Below are positions 17,526-28,556 of a stretch of 64,000 bases of DNA, one piece after another. Made by a program: the position numbers and the translations under genes. Source of the stretch: Adiantum capillus-veneris. Lineage: Eukaryota > Streptophyta > Polypodiopsida > Polypodiales > Pteridaceae. The number at the start of each line of letters is the position of its first letter. Position 1 is the first letter of the stretch. The notes below the pieces were generated by a model. That model ran no database searches. It was not told the DNA's origin and saw nothing but the letters and a program-made list of their open reading frames with translations. The stretch is from positions 46,231,098 to 46,295,097 of the forward strand of contig CM043962.1 in the NCBI GenBank assembly GCA_014529385.2, in the 5' to 3' direction.

Positions 17526-19062
17526 TAGTACATAATATGTTGTAGAGCATAACTCATTAATGATTAAAAAATCTTGGTGCATTGATGCCCACATAGGGTG
17601 AGATGGTACACACTCAATATACAAAAGGATTATGTGTGAAAAACCTCTTGATATGAGTTTTGTGAGAACGGCGCCTTAGTAGGTTTAAAAAACTAGGTGA
17701 TTATTAAAACCTTTATGGTGCGTGACGCGATGAGCTAGCATAGGAATCCTTCTTCTTTTTTCCAAAACTCACAATTTGTGAATGCATCCTATGAGACGTG
17801 GACACTAGATGGACCAGGGTAACAAAGTAGGTGATGTGCCCCACATAGGTCCTAAAGCCCATGGTGATGGGAGCTTATGGACAAGGGAAGGCAAGGATTT
17901 GGGCGCGATGGAGGGGGCCTAGCCTTTGATTATCTGGTGGGTAGCAGATAAACAACATGGTCAACAAGCTCTTGAAGCGAGTAGTTGAATGGGCACGTGA
18001 TTATGACATTAGTTGATTGACTAAAAGGTAGCTGCCTCCATTTGTGTAGTGTGTTTGAAATAGAACAATCGCTCTAGACCAAAGAGTGTTGTGCGTTTTG
18101 GCGAAAGGGCAGTCACTTTTGTGACTTTTACCCTTGCGCCTACTATCGCTGTGTGCACGATTGGCTACGTGTCTCACCCGTCGCTGCCACCATTTGGCTT
18201 CTTGCAAGGTTAGGATAGAAACACAACACCGCGCGCATGAATGAGTGGCAAAAGGGCCGGAGTAGCGAGCTACCTTGTGTGCATGAGAGGCAGCGACGGT
18301 TGTTGTTAAGCTAGTGTAGTCATTGCCATGATTGGTTGATGAGCTCACACATGCAGTGGTAAAATTAGTGACAAGCTTGGTGCATGAGTCATGTTTGTTG
18401 GGCAGTGGGGTAGGTAGTAGTAGGTAAAGCTGAGATTACCAAGTTGGAGTCTTGTCCTTTGCCTTTTTGGAGTAGCTCTCCCACACAAAGGTGTGTGTGC
18501 ACGTGTGCACACACACACTCACTTACTCAATTATTTCAGGATTATAAGTGATGAAAAATTAAGCCAAATTGAGCGATTATGGACTCTAAATGAAGCTGTT
18601 CCACAGGATCTTAAGAACAAATACAAAACGCATGAAATTGAACCTCTTGATTATTAAGCCAATTACACAAAAATTGAGTGCTAATTAGAGGAATTAGCAG
18701 ACAATGTACACCCAAAAAAATGTCGTAAATTCTCACTCTGATTGAGAAGCCAAACTAGTTTGGGTTGGAGTGAGAACTCAAAGAAGAGTGATTGCAAAAA
18801 GCTTCTTGAGCACACAATCAACACAAACAAAAAAAAATGTTGAATGCATACAATATGTAAGAATCAATGTCAAATCTGGCAAGAAGGGTAATGGCTCTAT
18901 GGAATGACCATCAACGTGCCCAAACTTAACTGAATAAACAATTGTTAGAGTACCTATTTGCAAATAAAAATTTATTAACGACAAAATGTGTAGCACAAAG
19001 TGTCTTAGAGAGAATAGAGAAAAGGATCTAGTGTGATTAAGAAGTGCTAATCATTGTTATGG
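17526..19062. other. Unassigned, with possible LINE tail scrap at 17,755-17,800
   Basis: 'ttttccaaaactcacaatttgtgaa' at 17,759-17,783 resembles the LINE 3' hairpin and tail on the minus strand. An alternating purine-pyrimidine near-palindrome (gtgtgtgtgcacgtgtgcac, 18,491-18,510) is present. No gene is recognised. The minus-strand open frame at 18,001-18,348 has no known homology. Confidence 0.4.
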
Positions 19063-19075
19063 CCCTGATACCAAT
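19063..19075 (-). other. Candidate primer binding site (tRNA-iMet-like)
   Basis: The minus strand reads ATTGGTATCAGGG, which matches the common ATTGGTATCAGAG site except for one base. It directly adjoins the TG at 19,076 that opens the LTR-like segment in plus coordinates, the layout of a minus-strand element's 5' LTR and primer site. Confidence 0.55.
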
Positions 19076-19329
19076 TGAAGGGCTAAGCTCGATAGACAAG
19101 AGAACCATTCATCTTGAAAGAGATCGTAATGACTACATTCTATAGCATTGTGAATATAAAGGTTAGATTTATACAAACTTGTCACATGGACCTTGTTTTC
19201 TACACATGATTCTCACACATCCACAAGCTTCTTGTTGACACACTTCCTGCACACACATGTCACACATGACCCCTAAACTAGGGGGATAACTCCACGAGTG
19301 TGAGGTGCTACAACACCTGCACCCCAACA
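19076..19329 (-). mobile_element. LTR-like segment (right), 254 bp
   Basis: On the minus strand it would run TGTTGGGG...CTTCA and is followed by a primer-site-like sequence (19,063-19,075). Its outer about 66 bases match 13,978-14,043. If 13,935-14,043 is the partner, the intervening 5 kb, including the Lhcb, Cys/His and PPR fragments, would be inside a minus-strand LTR element. The LTR partner is too incomplete to be sure. Confidence 0.5.
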
Positions 19330-20166
19330 AAGCCACCATAGCAAGGGGAGAGTGTGAATCATGATCATACGAAGGGTTGGGGCTACTGGGTCTATACCCA
19401 ACTTATAAATACGAATCGACTTTCGATTCTTCCCTCTCCCCTTTGCCAAGCCTCACAACACCTTTCCCTAGAGGTCATTCTGACGGTGCAGCAATGAGAG
19501 CCTCTCTTGCCCAGCCCCCCCTACCCCTTCTTCGCAGTGCCCAACCCCGTGTGGCCTTGCCCACCAACTGGTGACACGCACGTCGACAGCTCCATGTCCC
19601 CTCTTGCCCGTGATCACTTGCTCACTCCATTCCTGCCACGTCGCCCTATTCTGTCGTTTTTGTTTTTATCTCAAACAAGCATCTCCAAAGGTATAAAGTT
19701 CTGTTGGCTTAGATTTAATCTTAAAGATTTAATCAGTTTCCCTTGCTCAAGTCAAGGAGTGAAGCTCAAGTTATAGCTCAGAATCGATCGCTCGCCCATC
19801 ACACAGGATTTTGAGCATATCGCCCAATCATACCTCCACCACGGCTTCGTTGAGGCCTGCGTCATCTTTGCAATATAAAAAAAACACGTCGTGTTCTTCG
19901 TCCTCTACACAATCTGTCATACCCTCCCTCATGTGCCACCTATCACGTCTCGTGCCACCATCCCGTCCACGTCAACGCTTATGCCACGTGCACCCGATAC
20001 CTTTGCCTTTACCCTTTCATTTTCTTTGAGATCTTCTTTTAACCTAAAACACCCCCAACATCTTCTCATAAATTCCCAAAATGCCCTTACATTTTCCAAA
20101 ATTCTCAAAATACCCCTGGTTGCAAGGTCAAATTTCTCCAAAGAAGACTCATTGTCTATCAATACA
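19330..20166. other. LINE 5' flank, no gene recognised
   Basis: C-rich sequence with several open frames but no known homology. At 20,068-20,117 it has 'aattcccaaaatgcccttac...ctcaaaatacccct', the inverted counterpart of the AGGGGTATTTTGG repeats at 24,366-24,420 on the far side of the LINE. Confidence 0.4.
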
Positions 20167-20194
20167 AGATGCTAAACTAGATATTCTCTCTATT

Positions 20195-20954
20195 CAATCT
20201 TGGAACGTGAAGGGATTAAAAACCCGGAAGAAGGGCACTCTCTTCTGGGAAGAAGTGAAGAAAGAGAAGGTAGTCAATTGATGGGCCATCCAAGAGCACC
20301 ATTTGGATGCTCGTAGCAAGAGAAAACAAGCTGTAGGAAAAAAAACTTATCTTTTATGGGGAAGGAAGTGACGGTTTTAGTGGTGTCTTGTTCATCACTG
20401 ACAGAGATTTGGAGCCAAAGATGGTTCTAAACCACCCCGCCAGAAGAGTCCTTGGTGTTAGAATCAGATCGGACAATCAACCTATCACCACAGTAAATGT
20501 TTACGGCCCTTGCAATGCAAAGGATAGAGCTAAACTGTGGATGCAGCTCAGGGATACTCCGATCGAAGGGGAGTGACTGATGGTTGGAGATTTCAATATG
20601 GTCGAGAAAAGCAAGGACAGAACAGGCTTTGCTAGTATATTGGCTGGCTCAAAAAGGTCTAAATGGTTGAGCTTATGTGAAAAGTGGGCTATGATTGACT
20701 TGTGGGAAGTGGGCCCATGGAACAGCATGTCTGGATTCACCTACACAAGCCTTCAGTATGCCCGCACTGCCTCTTGGTTGGACAGATGCTGCTGCTCTCA
20801 TCAAGCTGACTGGATCTCATCGACGTTAGAGATGAAGGTAATCTCAACAAAAATCCTCTCCAATCACATGCCATTACACTTACAACTCAAGAAAGATAAA
20901 GGGGGGGGGGGGGCAATCCCCGAGAGGGGAGAAAACAAGGACACACCTGTTTAA
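20195..20954 (+). pseudogene. LINE apurinic/apyrimidinic-like endonuclease domain
   Basis: The reading frame starts at 'IQSWNVKGLKTRKK', the 5' strand of the exonuclease-endonuclease-phosphatase fold (consensus WNxRGL). It continues through a stop to 'WAIQEHHLD', then 'VLGVRIRSDNQPITTVNVYGP', 'MVGDFNMVEKSKDR' (the GDFN catalytic loop) and a degenerate end near 'SNHMPL' (consensus SDHxPL, with Asp replaced by Asn). In the family this domain nicks target DNA to prime reverse transcription. Internal stops near 20,280 and 20,577 and the altered SDH motif show it is dead. A G12 run at about 20,901 lies in the tail. Confidence 0.85.
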
Positions 20955-21189
20955 AGACCCTCTTTTCAGAAGCATAACCAAGAAAGCGTTGGGAAAGCTC
21001 AAGAAAGATGTGGGGATGAATAAACCTAGTGCTTAAATTCTATTTGTTCAGTGTACAAAAAGCTATCAAAACTTCGGGTCCTCGGGTTATAAAAGCCAAT
21101 GAGGCACATATCAAACATCTCACAGAGGAGGTAGTGCAATTAGCCTCTAGGAAGGCTGCCGAACTGGCTACTGAGGATGAGCACAAGTG

Positions 21190-22676
21190 ATGGCTTGAAG
21201 CTAAATCTTACATGGCCAACGAACACCTAGAGGAAATCAAGAAGGCGAGATTGCTCTCTAGGGAAACTTTCCTTCAACCAGAGCCTTCAAACCAACCACA
21301 TTTTTTTAGGGCTCTGAAAGTGAGGAAGAGTCGAGGCGGCGTGCAAGTGCTCGATGATGAGAAAGGGAATACAATTCAAAACCAAGATGAGATGGTTGGA
21401 CTTATGCTCAATTATCTCAGCCAGATTATCGGCTAGCCAGAGACCCAATCTCAAGAAGTGGAAGAAGCCCAAGCGTCTTTACTTGGGAGAGTTGAAAAGA
21501 AGGTTCCCCAGGAGGAAGCCAACTGCATGGAAATGGCCTTCTTTGAGGAGGAATGCTCAGCGGCACTAAAAGCTCTTGGCAATGAAAAATCCCCCGGTTG
21601 GGATGGACTGACGGCTGAATTCTTCAGGGAATTTTGGGATGATCTCAAGGGTCCAGTCACACGGATGGCCTATCAAGTTGTTCCCGAAGAGTTGTTGGAT
21701 GCAAGTGTTAAGAGAGGGCTTATCAAGCCCATCCCCAAACACATCTGCTGCTCTCTACTTAAACATTGGCGTCCCATTACGATGATGTCAGTAGCATACA
21801 AAATTATTGCCAAGGTGATAGCTCTCAGACTTGCCCCCTCCTGAGTCGGATCATTTCTCCCCATCAACACGGGTTCGTTAAGGGAGATCTATATATGACA
21901 ATATCTTCGCAGCAATGGTAGGAATAGAGTATGCATCCTTCTCCTAGCAAGAGTGCATCTTGCTGCAGCTGGACCTCAACAAAGCCTATGATAGAATAGA
22001 ATGGTCCTATATCGAAGAAGTCATGGGAGCTCTAGGATTTGGGCCTCGCCTTTGTCGCCTCATACGCACACTAGGTGTTGGCAGCCAATCAAAGCTCCTG
22101 TTTAATTATAGAATTGTGGGATCTTTTGAGGTTAAAAGGTCTATTAAGCAAGGATGTCCCTTGGCCCCCTTGCTTTTTGCCATCGGGTCGCATCCTCTCA
22201 TTACGATGCTCGAAGCCAGTGCTGTGCGGGGAGAGATTCAATGTCTGGCATTACCGGGCAACGACCAGCTATTGGCCAAAATGTTTGCATATGATTCGCT
22301 CCTATTCTTGAAGGCGTGCCCTCAAGTTGTCAAGAGAGCTCTGGAGATTGTGCAAACATTTACCATGGCCTTGGGATCCAAGTGCAATATAGAGAAGTCA
22401 AGACTTATCTCCCTGTCGGAGAACGACTCTTTTGACCCTACAGTCTGGACAGGACAGATTATCTCAAAAGGGAGTGTATTTAGACACCTGGGAGCCCCCG
22501 TAGGGATGGATGTAACCCACAGGCAAAGATTTCAATGGGTCCTTGAAAATATAAGCTCAAAAATGAGAAGATGGGAGTTTGTTCTCCTCCCTTTCCAAAG
22601 CCGGATTAGAGTAATTAATGCTTTTACGATCGCGTATATTGCTTTCCTCGATCAGCCCCGTGCTCAAGATGGCTAA
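21190..22676 (+). pseudogene. LINE reverse transcriptase domain
   Basis: Read across stops and shifts, the block has 'LGNEKSPGWDGLTAEFF' (RT motif 1), 'LLKHWRPITMMSVAYKIIAK' (consensus WRPISLLNxxYKIxxK), 'HQHGFVKG'-like sequence, 'LQLDLNKAYDRIEW' (DxxKAYD), 'GCPLAPLLF' (QGCPLSPxLF) and 'MFAYDSLLFLK'. The last should be FADD; the first catalytic Asp is Tyr (codon 22,290-22,292). It is followed by 'LGAPVG' and thumb sequence. It copies LINE RNA at the nicked target in active relatives. It is broken by stops near 21,433, 21,842 and 22,674. Confidence 0.9.
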
Positions 22677-23455
22677 GTGTAGCTGGAAAGAATTCTTAAA
22701 ACCAGTGAGAAGGTTTCTTTGGACGAACAACACAAAACCTCCTGGCCATGGCAGTGGGTTAGATGGGAGGTAGTTGCTCGCCCGGTAGACCAAGGAGGGC
22801 TCGGCATTCTTAACCCTGTATCCCATGTTGACGCCCTTTGTGCCAAATTTATGGTCTCATTGGCTAAACAAGACCAAGCTTGGACTATCATGACCAAGGA
22901 AATGATTGATGCATAAAACTGGGATCGAAAGGGGGAAAGTGGAAGGGGGTTGTGATGCACGACAACTTCTCGCCCCGAAGTGGTCTTATCTTAGATCTGG
23001 TGGACTCTCAGGGGAATTGATGAGGAAGTGCAAAAGAGCAGCTGAAGTTTTGGAATGGGGGGAAGCAACCAGATACTTTAAGAACTCCATATTACACTGG
23101 TCCCCTTGGCTCTCTAAATTATTGGAGCCTTCTCAAAGCCCCTATTGGATAGAAATGGCCAGGAATGTGAATAATAAGGGGCTCGTTTGACTAGAGCAAT
23201 TCTGGGATGGCAACAATAAGTGATAGAAAACTGCTGACTCTTTAGCCATCCAATTTCAACTGAATGGCGTTGAGATCTTACTAGTCTACAAGGTGATGAA
23301 AGAGCTTGATGAGGTGGTGATGCCAATTTGTGAATCCAACTATGGATGGGACGCTTGGAAATGGCCCGAGAGTAGCCTCTTTTGGAAACCACATTCTAAA
23401 GGCATTACCATGCATTAATGCACGAGGAGAATTGGTGTAGCCCCCTCAACAAATT

Positions 23456-23996
23456 ATGAAAGAGGCACTGGACAGAAAAACGGTGGGAGAGAGTCATGGA
23501 GAACATTTGGAAGCCAAGGTGCCCTCAATATATGAAGATATTTTTGTGGAAAGTGATATGGGGTGCTCTACTGACGGGCGTAAAGATACAAGAAAGAGGA
23601 ATCGGGTCCGATCGTTGCCCCGGGTGCAGAATAGCTAGTGAAGACCTAGCCCACCTTTTCATGGGATGCCAGGCAATCAATGGCATGGCTGGGAAAATAT
23701 GCAAGTGGATTCAAAGGACATGGCAAATTAAGTTCTTCAACACTGATCTGTTCTTTGGTAGTAGCAGGTTGGGAAGTCTTGCTCTTCTTGTCTGCACTCA
23801 AATAATCAGGTACTACTTCTTTCACCATATTTGGCAAGCAAGGAACCAACGTGTGTTTGAGGGGGATCTGGCTGTGGCAAGCTTTTGTGAAATCATACAA
23901 GAGAGCAGAGTGACGATCCACATGATCGGAGGCAAACAAGCCTCAGAGAACTGGTCTAGAACAATACATGTCATGATGACATCTTGTAATAAGTAA
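23456..23996 (+). pseudogene. LINE C-terminal zinc-finger-like domain (zf-RVT)
   Basis: The plus strand encodes 'FLWKVIWGALLTGVKIQERG', 'DRCPGCRIASEDLAHLFMGC' and 'GKICKWIQRTWQ', then a helical tail ending at a stop at about 23,994. This CxxC...H...C module follows RT in many plant L1 elements. The first codons are in a different frame from the RT block. Relatives of this domain are at 8.9/10.8, 13.3 and 39.2 kb in the window. Confidence 0.85.
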
Positions 23997-24109
23997 AGCC
24001 TTGGAGTAGTTGTGGTTTCTTTGTCAAGCAGAAAACTTGTAATCCTTTGACCCTCAAGGCTCAGCCTGAGCTCGAGGTTGGTGTATATTTCTGATGTTCT
24101 TAATACTAT

Positions 24110-24133
24110 CCATTCACAATTGTGAGTTTTTGC
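24110..24133 (+). other. LINE 3'-terminal hairpin
   Basis: TTCACAATTGTGAGTTTTTGC precedes the A-run. The inverted repeat TCACAATTGTGA recurs next to the A-tail of the other LINE copies here (12.91 and 26.41 kb, and probably 12.82 and 17.77 kb). A recognition structure for the element's own RT is an attractive but unproven role. Confidence 0.6.
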
Positions 24134-24792
24134 AAAAAAAAAAAAAAAGATGCTAAAACTAGAATTTGAGTTGGTTATGCAAGCTTTGGAGTTGAGTTGC
24201 TTCATTATTTTTAGACATATTTGCCTTTTTTTGCGAGGTAATTTGCAAAAAAGTACATGCTAAGCACTCAAAAACGGATCTCAATCGCCAAAAAGCAAGA
24301 AAGATTAGAAAATCTTGAACAATCCAACCAAATTATATACAAGGGTGGTTTGGGAATTTTAGAAATCTGAGGGGTATTTTGGGAATTTCCACAAATTAGA
24401 GGGGTATTTTGGTAATTTTCCCTATTTTTTAAAAACCTCCCCTCTACGTGCCACATTCTTGAGCAGATGTCCGCCCCGGCCTGCCTTCGTTGGGTCACAC
24501 GACAACTAGCAACTTACCCGTTGGATTGAACTCTTCAAATGTAACTTCCATCTAAAAATAAAAAGGATTCCCGCCTCCCTCTCTCGTCAGCTCATGATGC
24601 AAAGCGGGACATTCATCTCGAGTCCATGACGTTCACGAAGGGAACGACTCATCACACCTAACCACTATGTTGCAACAGTGCACTGTCTCGCACGTAAGCC
24701 ATAAGCATTAAAAAGAAGAAAGAACCGTTTGCTCCTTGCTTGCCACGTGTCATAGCTCCCTCCCAACCCGTTCGCTCATCACTACACGTGTC

Positions 24793-24793
<1 letters not shown>

Positions 24794-24829
<36 letters not shown>
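24794..24829. repeat. C36 homopolymer
   Basis: An uninterrupted run of 36 C. The G-rich complement could form G-quadruplexes. Such a long perfect run may also be an assembly or sequencing artefact. Confidence 0.9.
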
Positions 24830-24835
<6 letters not shown>

Positions 24836-25886
24836 TCCTCCATTTGCTTCATCTTTTAATTTCCTTTTACTTTTCACATGAGCATCTTCACTGATTCTTG
24901 TTAATCCTAATGAAAAAACGTTGGGACACGCACCTCACACCACCCATTGAACCTCTATCACCCCTATCTGACCTGCACTAATTGGCTCGCAACCATCGTC
25001 TCCTCTTGTCCCTCCTTCTAGGAAGCACAGTGTCCTTTCTTCTCCAAGACCAATGGTGCACACATTGTAGCAATCCTCACTGTCGCATATCAAGTGATTG
25101 AACCACCACAACAGTTCCTAGACAATCACTCTATTGCATTTGAAGTACTAGCAATCCTCGACCACAAGCCAGCACACTCCTTACGAACAGGACCAGTGAT
25201 GGCAGATCCTTTCATCTCACCCGTCGAATTTACTATCAGCCTAGCATTCTCTTCAAAATACACAAAGAGAGCATGTCATTCATCATAGAAGCATGAGAGA
25301 GAGAGAGAGAGATTCTCGGCTCTGGCATTATCCACACAACTAACTGCTGCTCACGCAGTGGAGCCTCCACGCCCTCACATGGAGCACAGCCTCCTCGTGG
25401 CCTCCTTCAGGCCACAAGACGCCCACTGGCCCTGCACAACCGTCCCTCAACCCTGGCTATGATGCATGTGTTCCATTCTCCTTCACCTCCTGGCTGCTTC
25501 AGCTCGCCCTCCTCTTACTGGCTCACTTGTTGCTTTCCCTCACCCTTACCGATTGCAAATCTCGTGCAGCAGGGATGCGTGATCACAAGAGACTGCGCTT
25601 TGCCAACTGCCTGGCGTGAATGGGCTACGAATGGCACCTTTCATCCCTCAGGCCTCTATCTCTATGCAGACGCCACATGGCATCTCTTTCTCTCGCTCCT
25701 TCTATCTCTCTCCTACGTGCCACTTTGGCCCTTTTGCAAGCCCAAAGTAGTTCATCCCTTCCCTTTTCCATATAGCATCTCCTCAAGATTCCCTTTAATG
25801 AACCCCTTTTGAAAATTGGCACGCCCTTAAATAATTGGGGAAAATGCTATAATTGATAGGACTTACATCAAATATACCATGGAAGA

Positions 25887-25889
<3 letters not shown>

Positions 25890-25978
<89 letters not shown>
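25890..25978. repeat. (TA)n microsatellite, about 89 bp
   Basis: A perfect TA dinucleotide run, self-complementary and able to extrude as a cruciform. Confidence 0.97.
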
Positions 25979-25980
<2 letters not shown>

Positions 25981-26371
25981 CCTTGAGGATTCCTTACATT
26001 AGCTTGTGCAGCATGGAGGTGCATTATTGCGGTTGAGCATAGTGCACACATCGAATATGTTAGCAAAAATCCTCCCCTTAAGCAAGTGCACGTGAGAATC
26101 GTTCATAGAAATACATGCTACAAGAATAAAAGTGGACGTCGCCATGTGGAAATAGAACTTGGTAAAATAGATGTCTAGTGAAAGAGTGATGAGGCTAGGA
26201 TGAAGAACCTAGTGATGCGAGGTAGAAGAGCTGGGTATGCCACAAGAGTTCTACTCAAGAACCTCCCCTTGAATGTAGTACATGCTAGTAAAGTGTCTTC
26301 AATCAAGTGGAGCTAAGTGAACTAGTGTGATGATAACAAGTATATTAGAGTATGTTACCGTTGGGCACCTT

Positions 26372-26658
26372 CTTCATTTTATTTTATTTTTTTATTTTTA
26401 TTTTTGGCAAAACTCACAACGGTGAGTGAATTCCATTAACAACCACAAAAATTTACATTTGCCATGCTCATGTCGAGTCATGACAACTCTTAGTAGTCCC
26501 TGATACATCAACTGATAGGGGAGCCACCCCGTGACTAGCGCAGGGTCCTTATCTATGAGAGTCAATTAAAGTGGTATCAATTATTCTGCTTTATTTATCG
26601 GAGTTCTTGCATTTTCCAAAGGCCAAGATCGTCCCTCTGCTTTTTTGTACTATCTCTT
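26372..26658 (-). mobile_element. LINE 3' end, left part of a LINE split by an LTR element
   Basis: A T-rich run (26,380-26,404; poly(A) on the minus strand) is followed by AACTCACAACGGTGAGTGAA, the family hairpin with a changed loop. The sequence is then homologous to 12,905-13,150. It stops at CTCTT (26,654-26,658), the target duplication of the LTR element. The rest of this LINE resumes at 38,945. Confidence 0.82.
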
Positions 26659-27615
26659 TGTTGACCGCTGGGTCAACAACACAACATAACTCAAGTTTCG
26701 TACCAAAGTCTTATCTTTTGCGAGTTATGAAATGCTGTGGATTATGGCTATAAACGCCATTTGTAATGAGTAGTTATTCTAATATCAGAAGCCGGGGTGC
26801 AATGGCACTTCCAGATTGTAAATACAAAGCCATTTGACCCTTTCAACCCCATTTTTGGTTAAACCTAAGGTAGCCTTAGTATATAAGGTACCTAGGTCAT
26901 TTTGTAAAAAGACTTTTAATCATAATCAAACTTTAGCGTTGCCGTCTACTGTGTGTGAGAGAGAAAGAGAGTGAGCGTGAGCTTCATCCTTTCGCTACGC
27001 CTGGCTCGCTCAACACATTGGAGATCCGACTGCACCATTGTTGTAGGCTTGAGGAGAGCTACGCGACAACGCCAAGCATTCCACGCGAGACGAAGTGCAC
27101 ACGCCGACGCATCTACGAGCTATTTGTGGCTGTAAGTGTATCAAACGATGTCTGTTTTCTGCGTGCTAGTAGTCTATAGAATCGTGGCGACATAAGCTAC
27201 GCATAGGTACTCATAAATTTCAGTTTCGGACACTTTCAAAATTTTGTTCTATCATCCTACGCGTTTTTCGCAGATGGGTTTAGAGTGAGGGTTTTGAGTG
27301 TAGAAGCTTAGGGACAGGTGTATCCTAGTGAGGGGATGGTGTTCCTTAAGTTTCGTATGAATCTGGCATGATTAGGTGAGTTACCTTCCGTATGTGTGTA
27401 TGTGGCTAGGTGGTGTAGTTGAGAGCAGTGAGGTTCTTGATTGTGGTTTAGTTGGCCTTCCAGAGTGTTGTATCTGTAGGATGATCTCAGCCTGACAAGC
27501 TCAAGAGATTTCCTCCGTGTGCCTATCGTGTCATCTGTGTCCTCGATTGAAATTATGTTGATCTAGGTAGTGTTTGCATGCACTTCATGGGTGTGTGAGT
27601 CGCTCCCATCCAACA
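26659..27615 (+). repeat. 5' LTR (957 bp)
   Basis: Begins TGTTGACC and ends CCAACA immediately before the primer site. It opens with an inverted repeat, TTGACCGCTGGGTCAA. It contains 73 bp (about 26,932-27,005) that are missing from the 3' LTR. It also carries CTACGCATAGG (27,198-27,208) and CATCCTACGCG (27,253-27,263), half-site forms of the palindrome repeated in the leader. Confidence 0.92.
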
Positions 27616-27616
27616 T

Positions 27617-27634
27617 TGGCGCCGCTGCCGGGGA
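27617..27634 (+). other. Primer binding site, tRNA-Asp type
   Basis: TGGCGCCGCTGCCGGGGA directly follows the 5' LTR. It differs by one base from TGGCGCCGTTGCCGGGGA, the tRNA-Asp-complementary site known from plant Ty3/gypsy elements such as Athila. Confidence 0.88.
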
Positions 27635-28556
27635 CACAAGGACCTAAGTAGGTTTCCTACTAGCACTCGTGTGATGGTTGCTTGATTTAGTTTCGGCTAA
27701 AGAAAGCATTTTTCTTAAGTGGATCCGGAAGAGGATATTCCGCGATCAAGTGGATAGCCAGGAAGCATGTGTCTTGCCGAGGGTCTGCGACTAGATAGGT
27801 TTAGTTAGGATCTGTGGATTAGAGTAGTTGTTGGTGGTCGAGTGATTTGTGAGGTGATGTCTCAAGGGGGTTCTAGAGACCAAATTTGAAAATTTTGACT
27901 GCACCAGTGGGTTCAGAGGGTAGGTTTTACCCTAGTAACATATTGACTTGGGTGTTTTTCCCTATTTTTGTTGACCAAAAGCCAAAAGGCGGAGTCAAAA
28001 AATGTAAAATTTCAGAAAAGGCTTAAATTGAGTGATTTTTGCATGTTTTTGCAATTGTGAAGCATACTTGCACTTTCTGAGAGCATAAGGAAGCATCAGG
28101 GACACTTCAGTCTCAAAAAATCAGCAGTAGACTACAGGGTGATCTGGTGGAAATTTTGAAAATCTGAGTTGACCAATGTGTTCAGAAGGTAAGTTTTACC
28201 CTATTTTCACCCGGAAAGTGGAAATTTAATTAAATTTTGAAGGATCAAAGCCAAAAGACGAGAATTGCCAGACATCCTACCCAAACTGTGTCCAAGGCCT
28301 AATTTTGAGACCAAATCATAGGATGACTCCATAGGCATGTTCTAAATGTTGTATTGAGTGCATGTGATAAATTTCATCTCATTTGGGTCAGTGAAAGGGA
28401 AGATTGAGCGGACTTTAGCACTTTTGACTGAAAAAGGCAAGAATAGCTAGTTTTGGGGGTCTTTTGACATCCAAACTCAAATCTAAGCATAGCATTGGGT
28501 TGCTGACATCAAGGGGGAAGCTGTGGGACAAGTCTGGGGTCAAACAGGCCAAAAAC
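27635..28556 (+). other. Retrotransposon leader, non-coding
   Basis: This long untranslated leader lies between the primer site and gag. It contains degraded units of the same repeat that becomes regular from 28,557 onward (for example 'ccagacatcctaccc' near 28,270). No gene. Confidence 0.6.

Larger units (their letters stand above)
20182..24147 (+). mobile_element. L1-like LINE with poly(A) and target duplication
   Basis: The plus-strand element carries endonuclease, reverse transcriptase and C-terminal zinc-finger domains and ends in a hairpin and an A-run (24,134-24,148). The flanks AGATGCTAAACTAGA (20,167-20,181) and AGATGCTAAAACTAGA (24,148-24,163) are a 15-16 bp target duplication differing by one base. 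It is 5'-truncated at the start of the endonuclease, since no ORF1 is visible. Stops and frameshifts disrupt all domains, so it is not autonomous now. Confidence 0.9.
24164..26371. other. Unassigned LINE flank with simple repeats
   Basis: Contains three 'gggtattttggg(a/t)aatt'-type repeats (24,340-24,420), a C36 homopolymer, a (GA)n run at about 25,286-25,311 and a long (TA)n tract. Open frames such as 25,459-25,812 have no recognisable homology. Confidence 0.4.

Noticed and set aside
18491-18520. GT/AC near-palindrome as a regulatory element
   Set aside because: It is an alternating purine-pyrimidine simple repeat that might adopt Z-DNA, but nothing nearby suggests a function.
25890-25978. 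TATA-rich promoter
   Set aside because: It is an 89 bp pure (TA)n microsatellite with no gene downstream.
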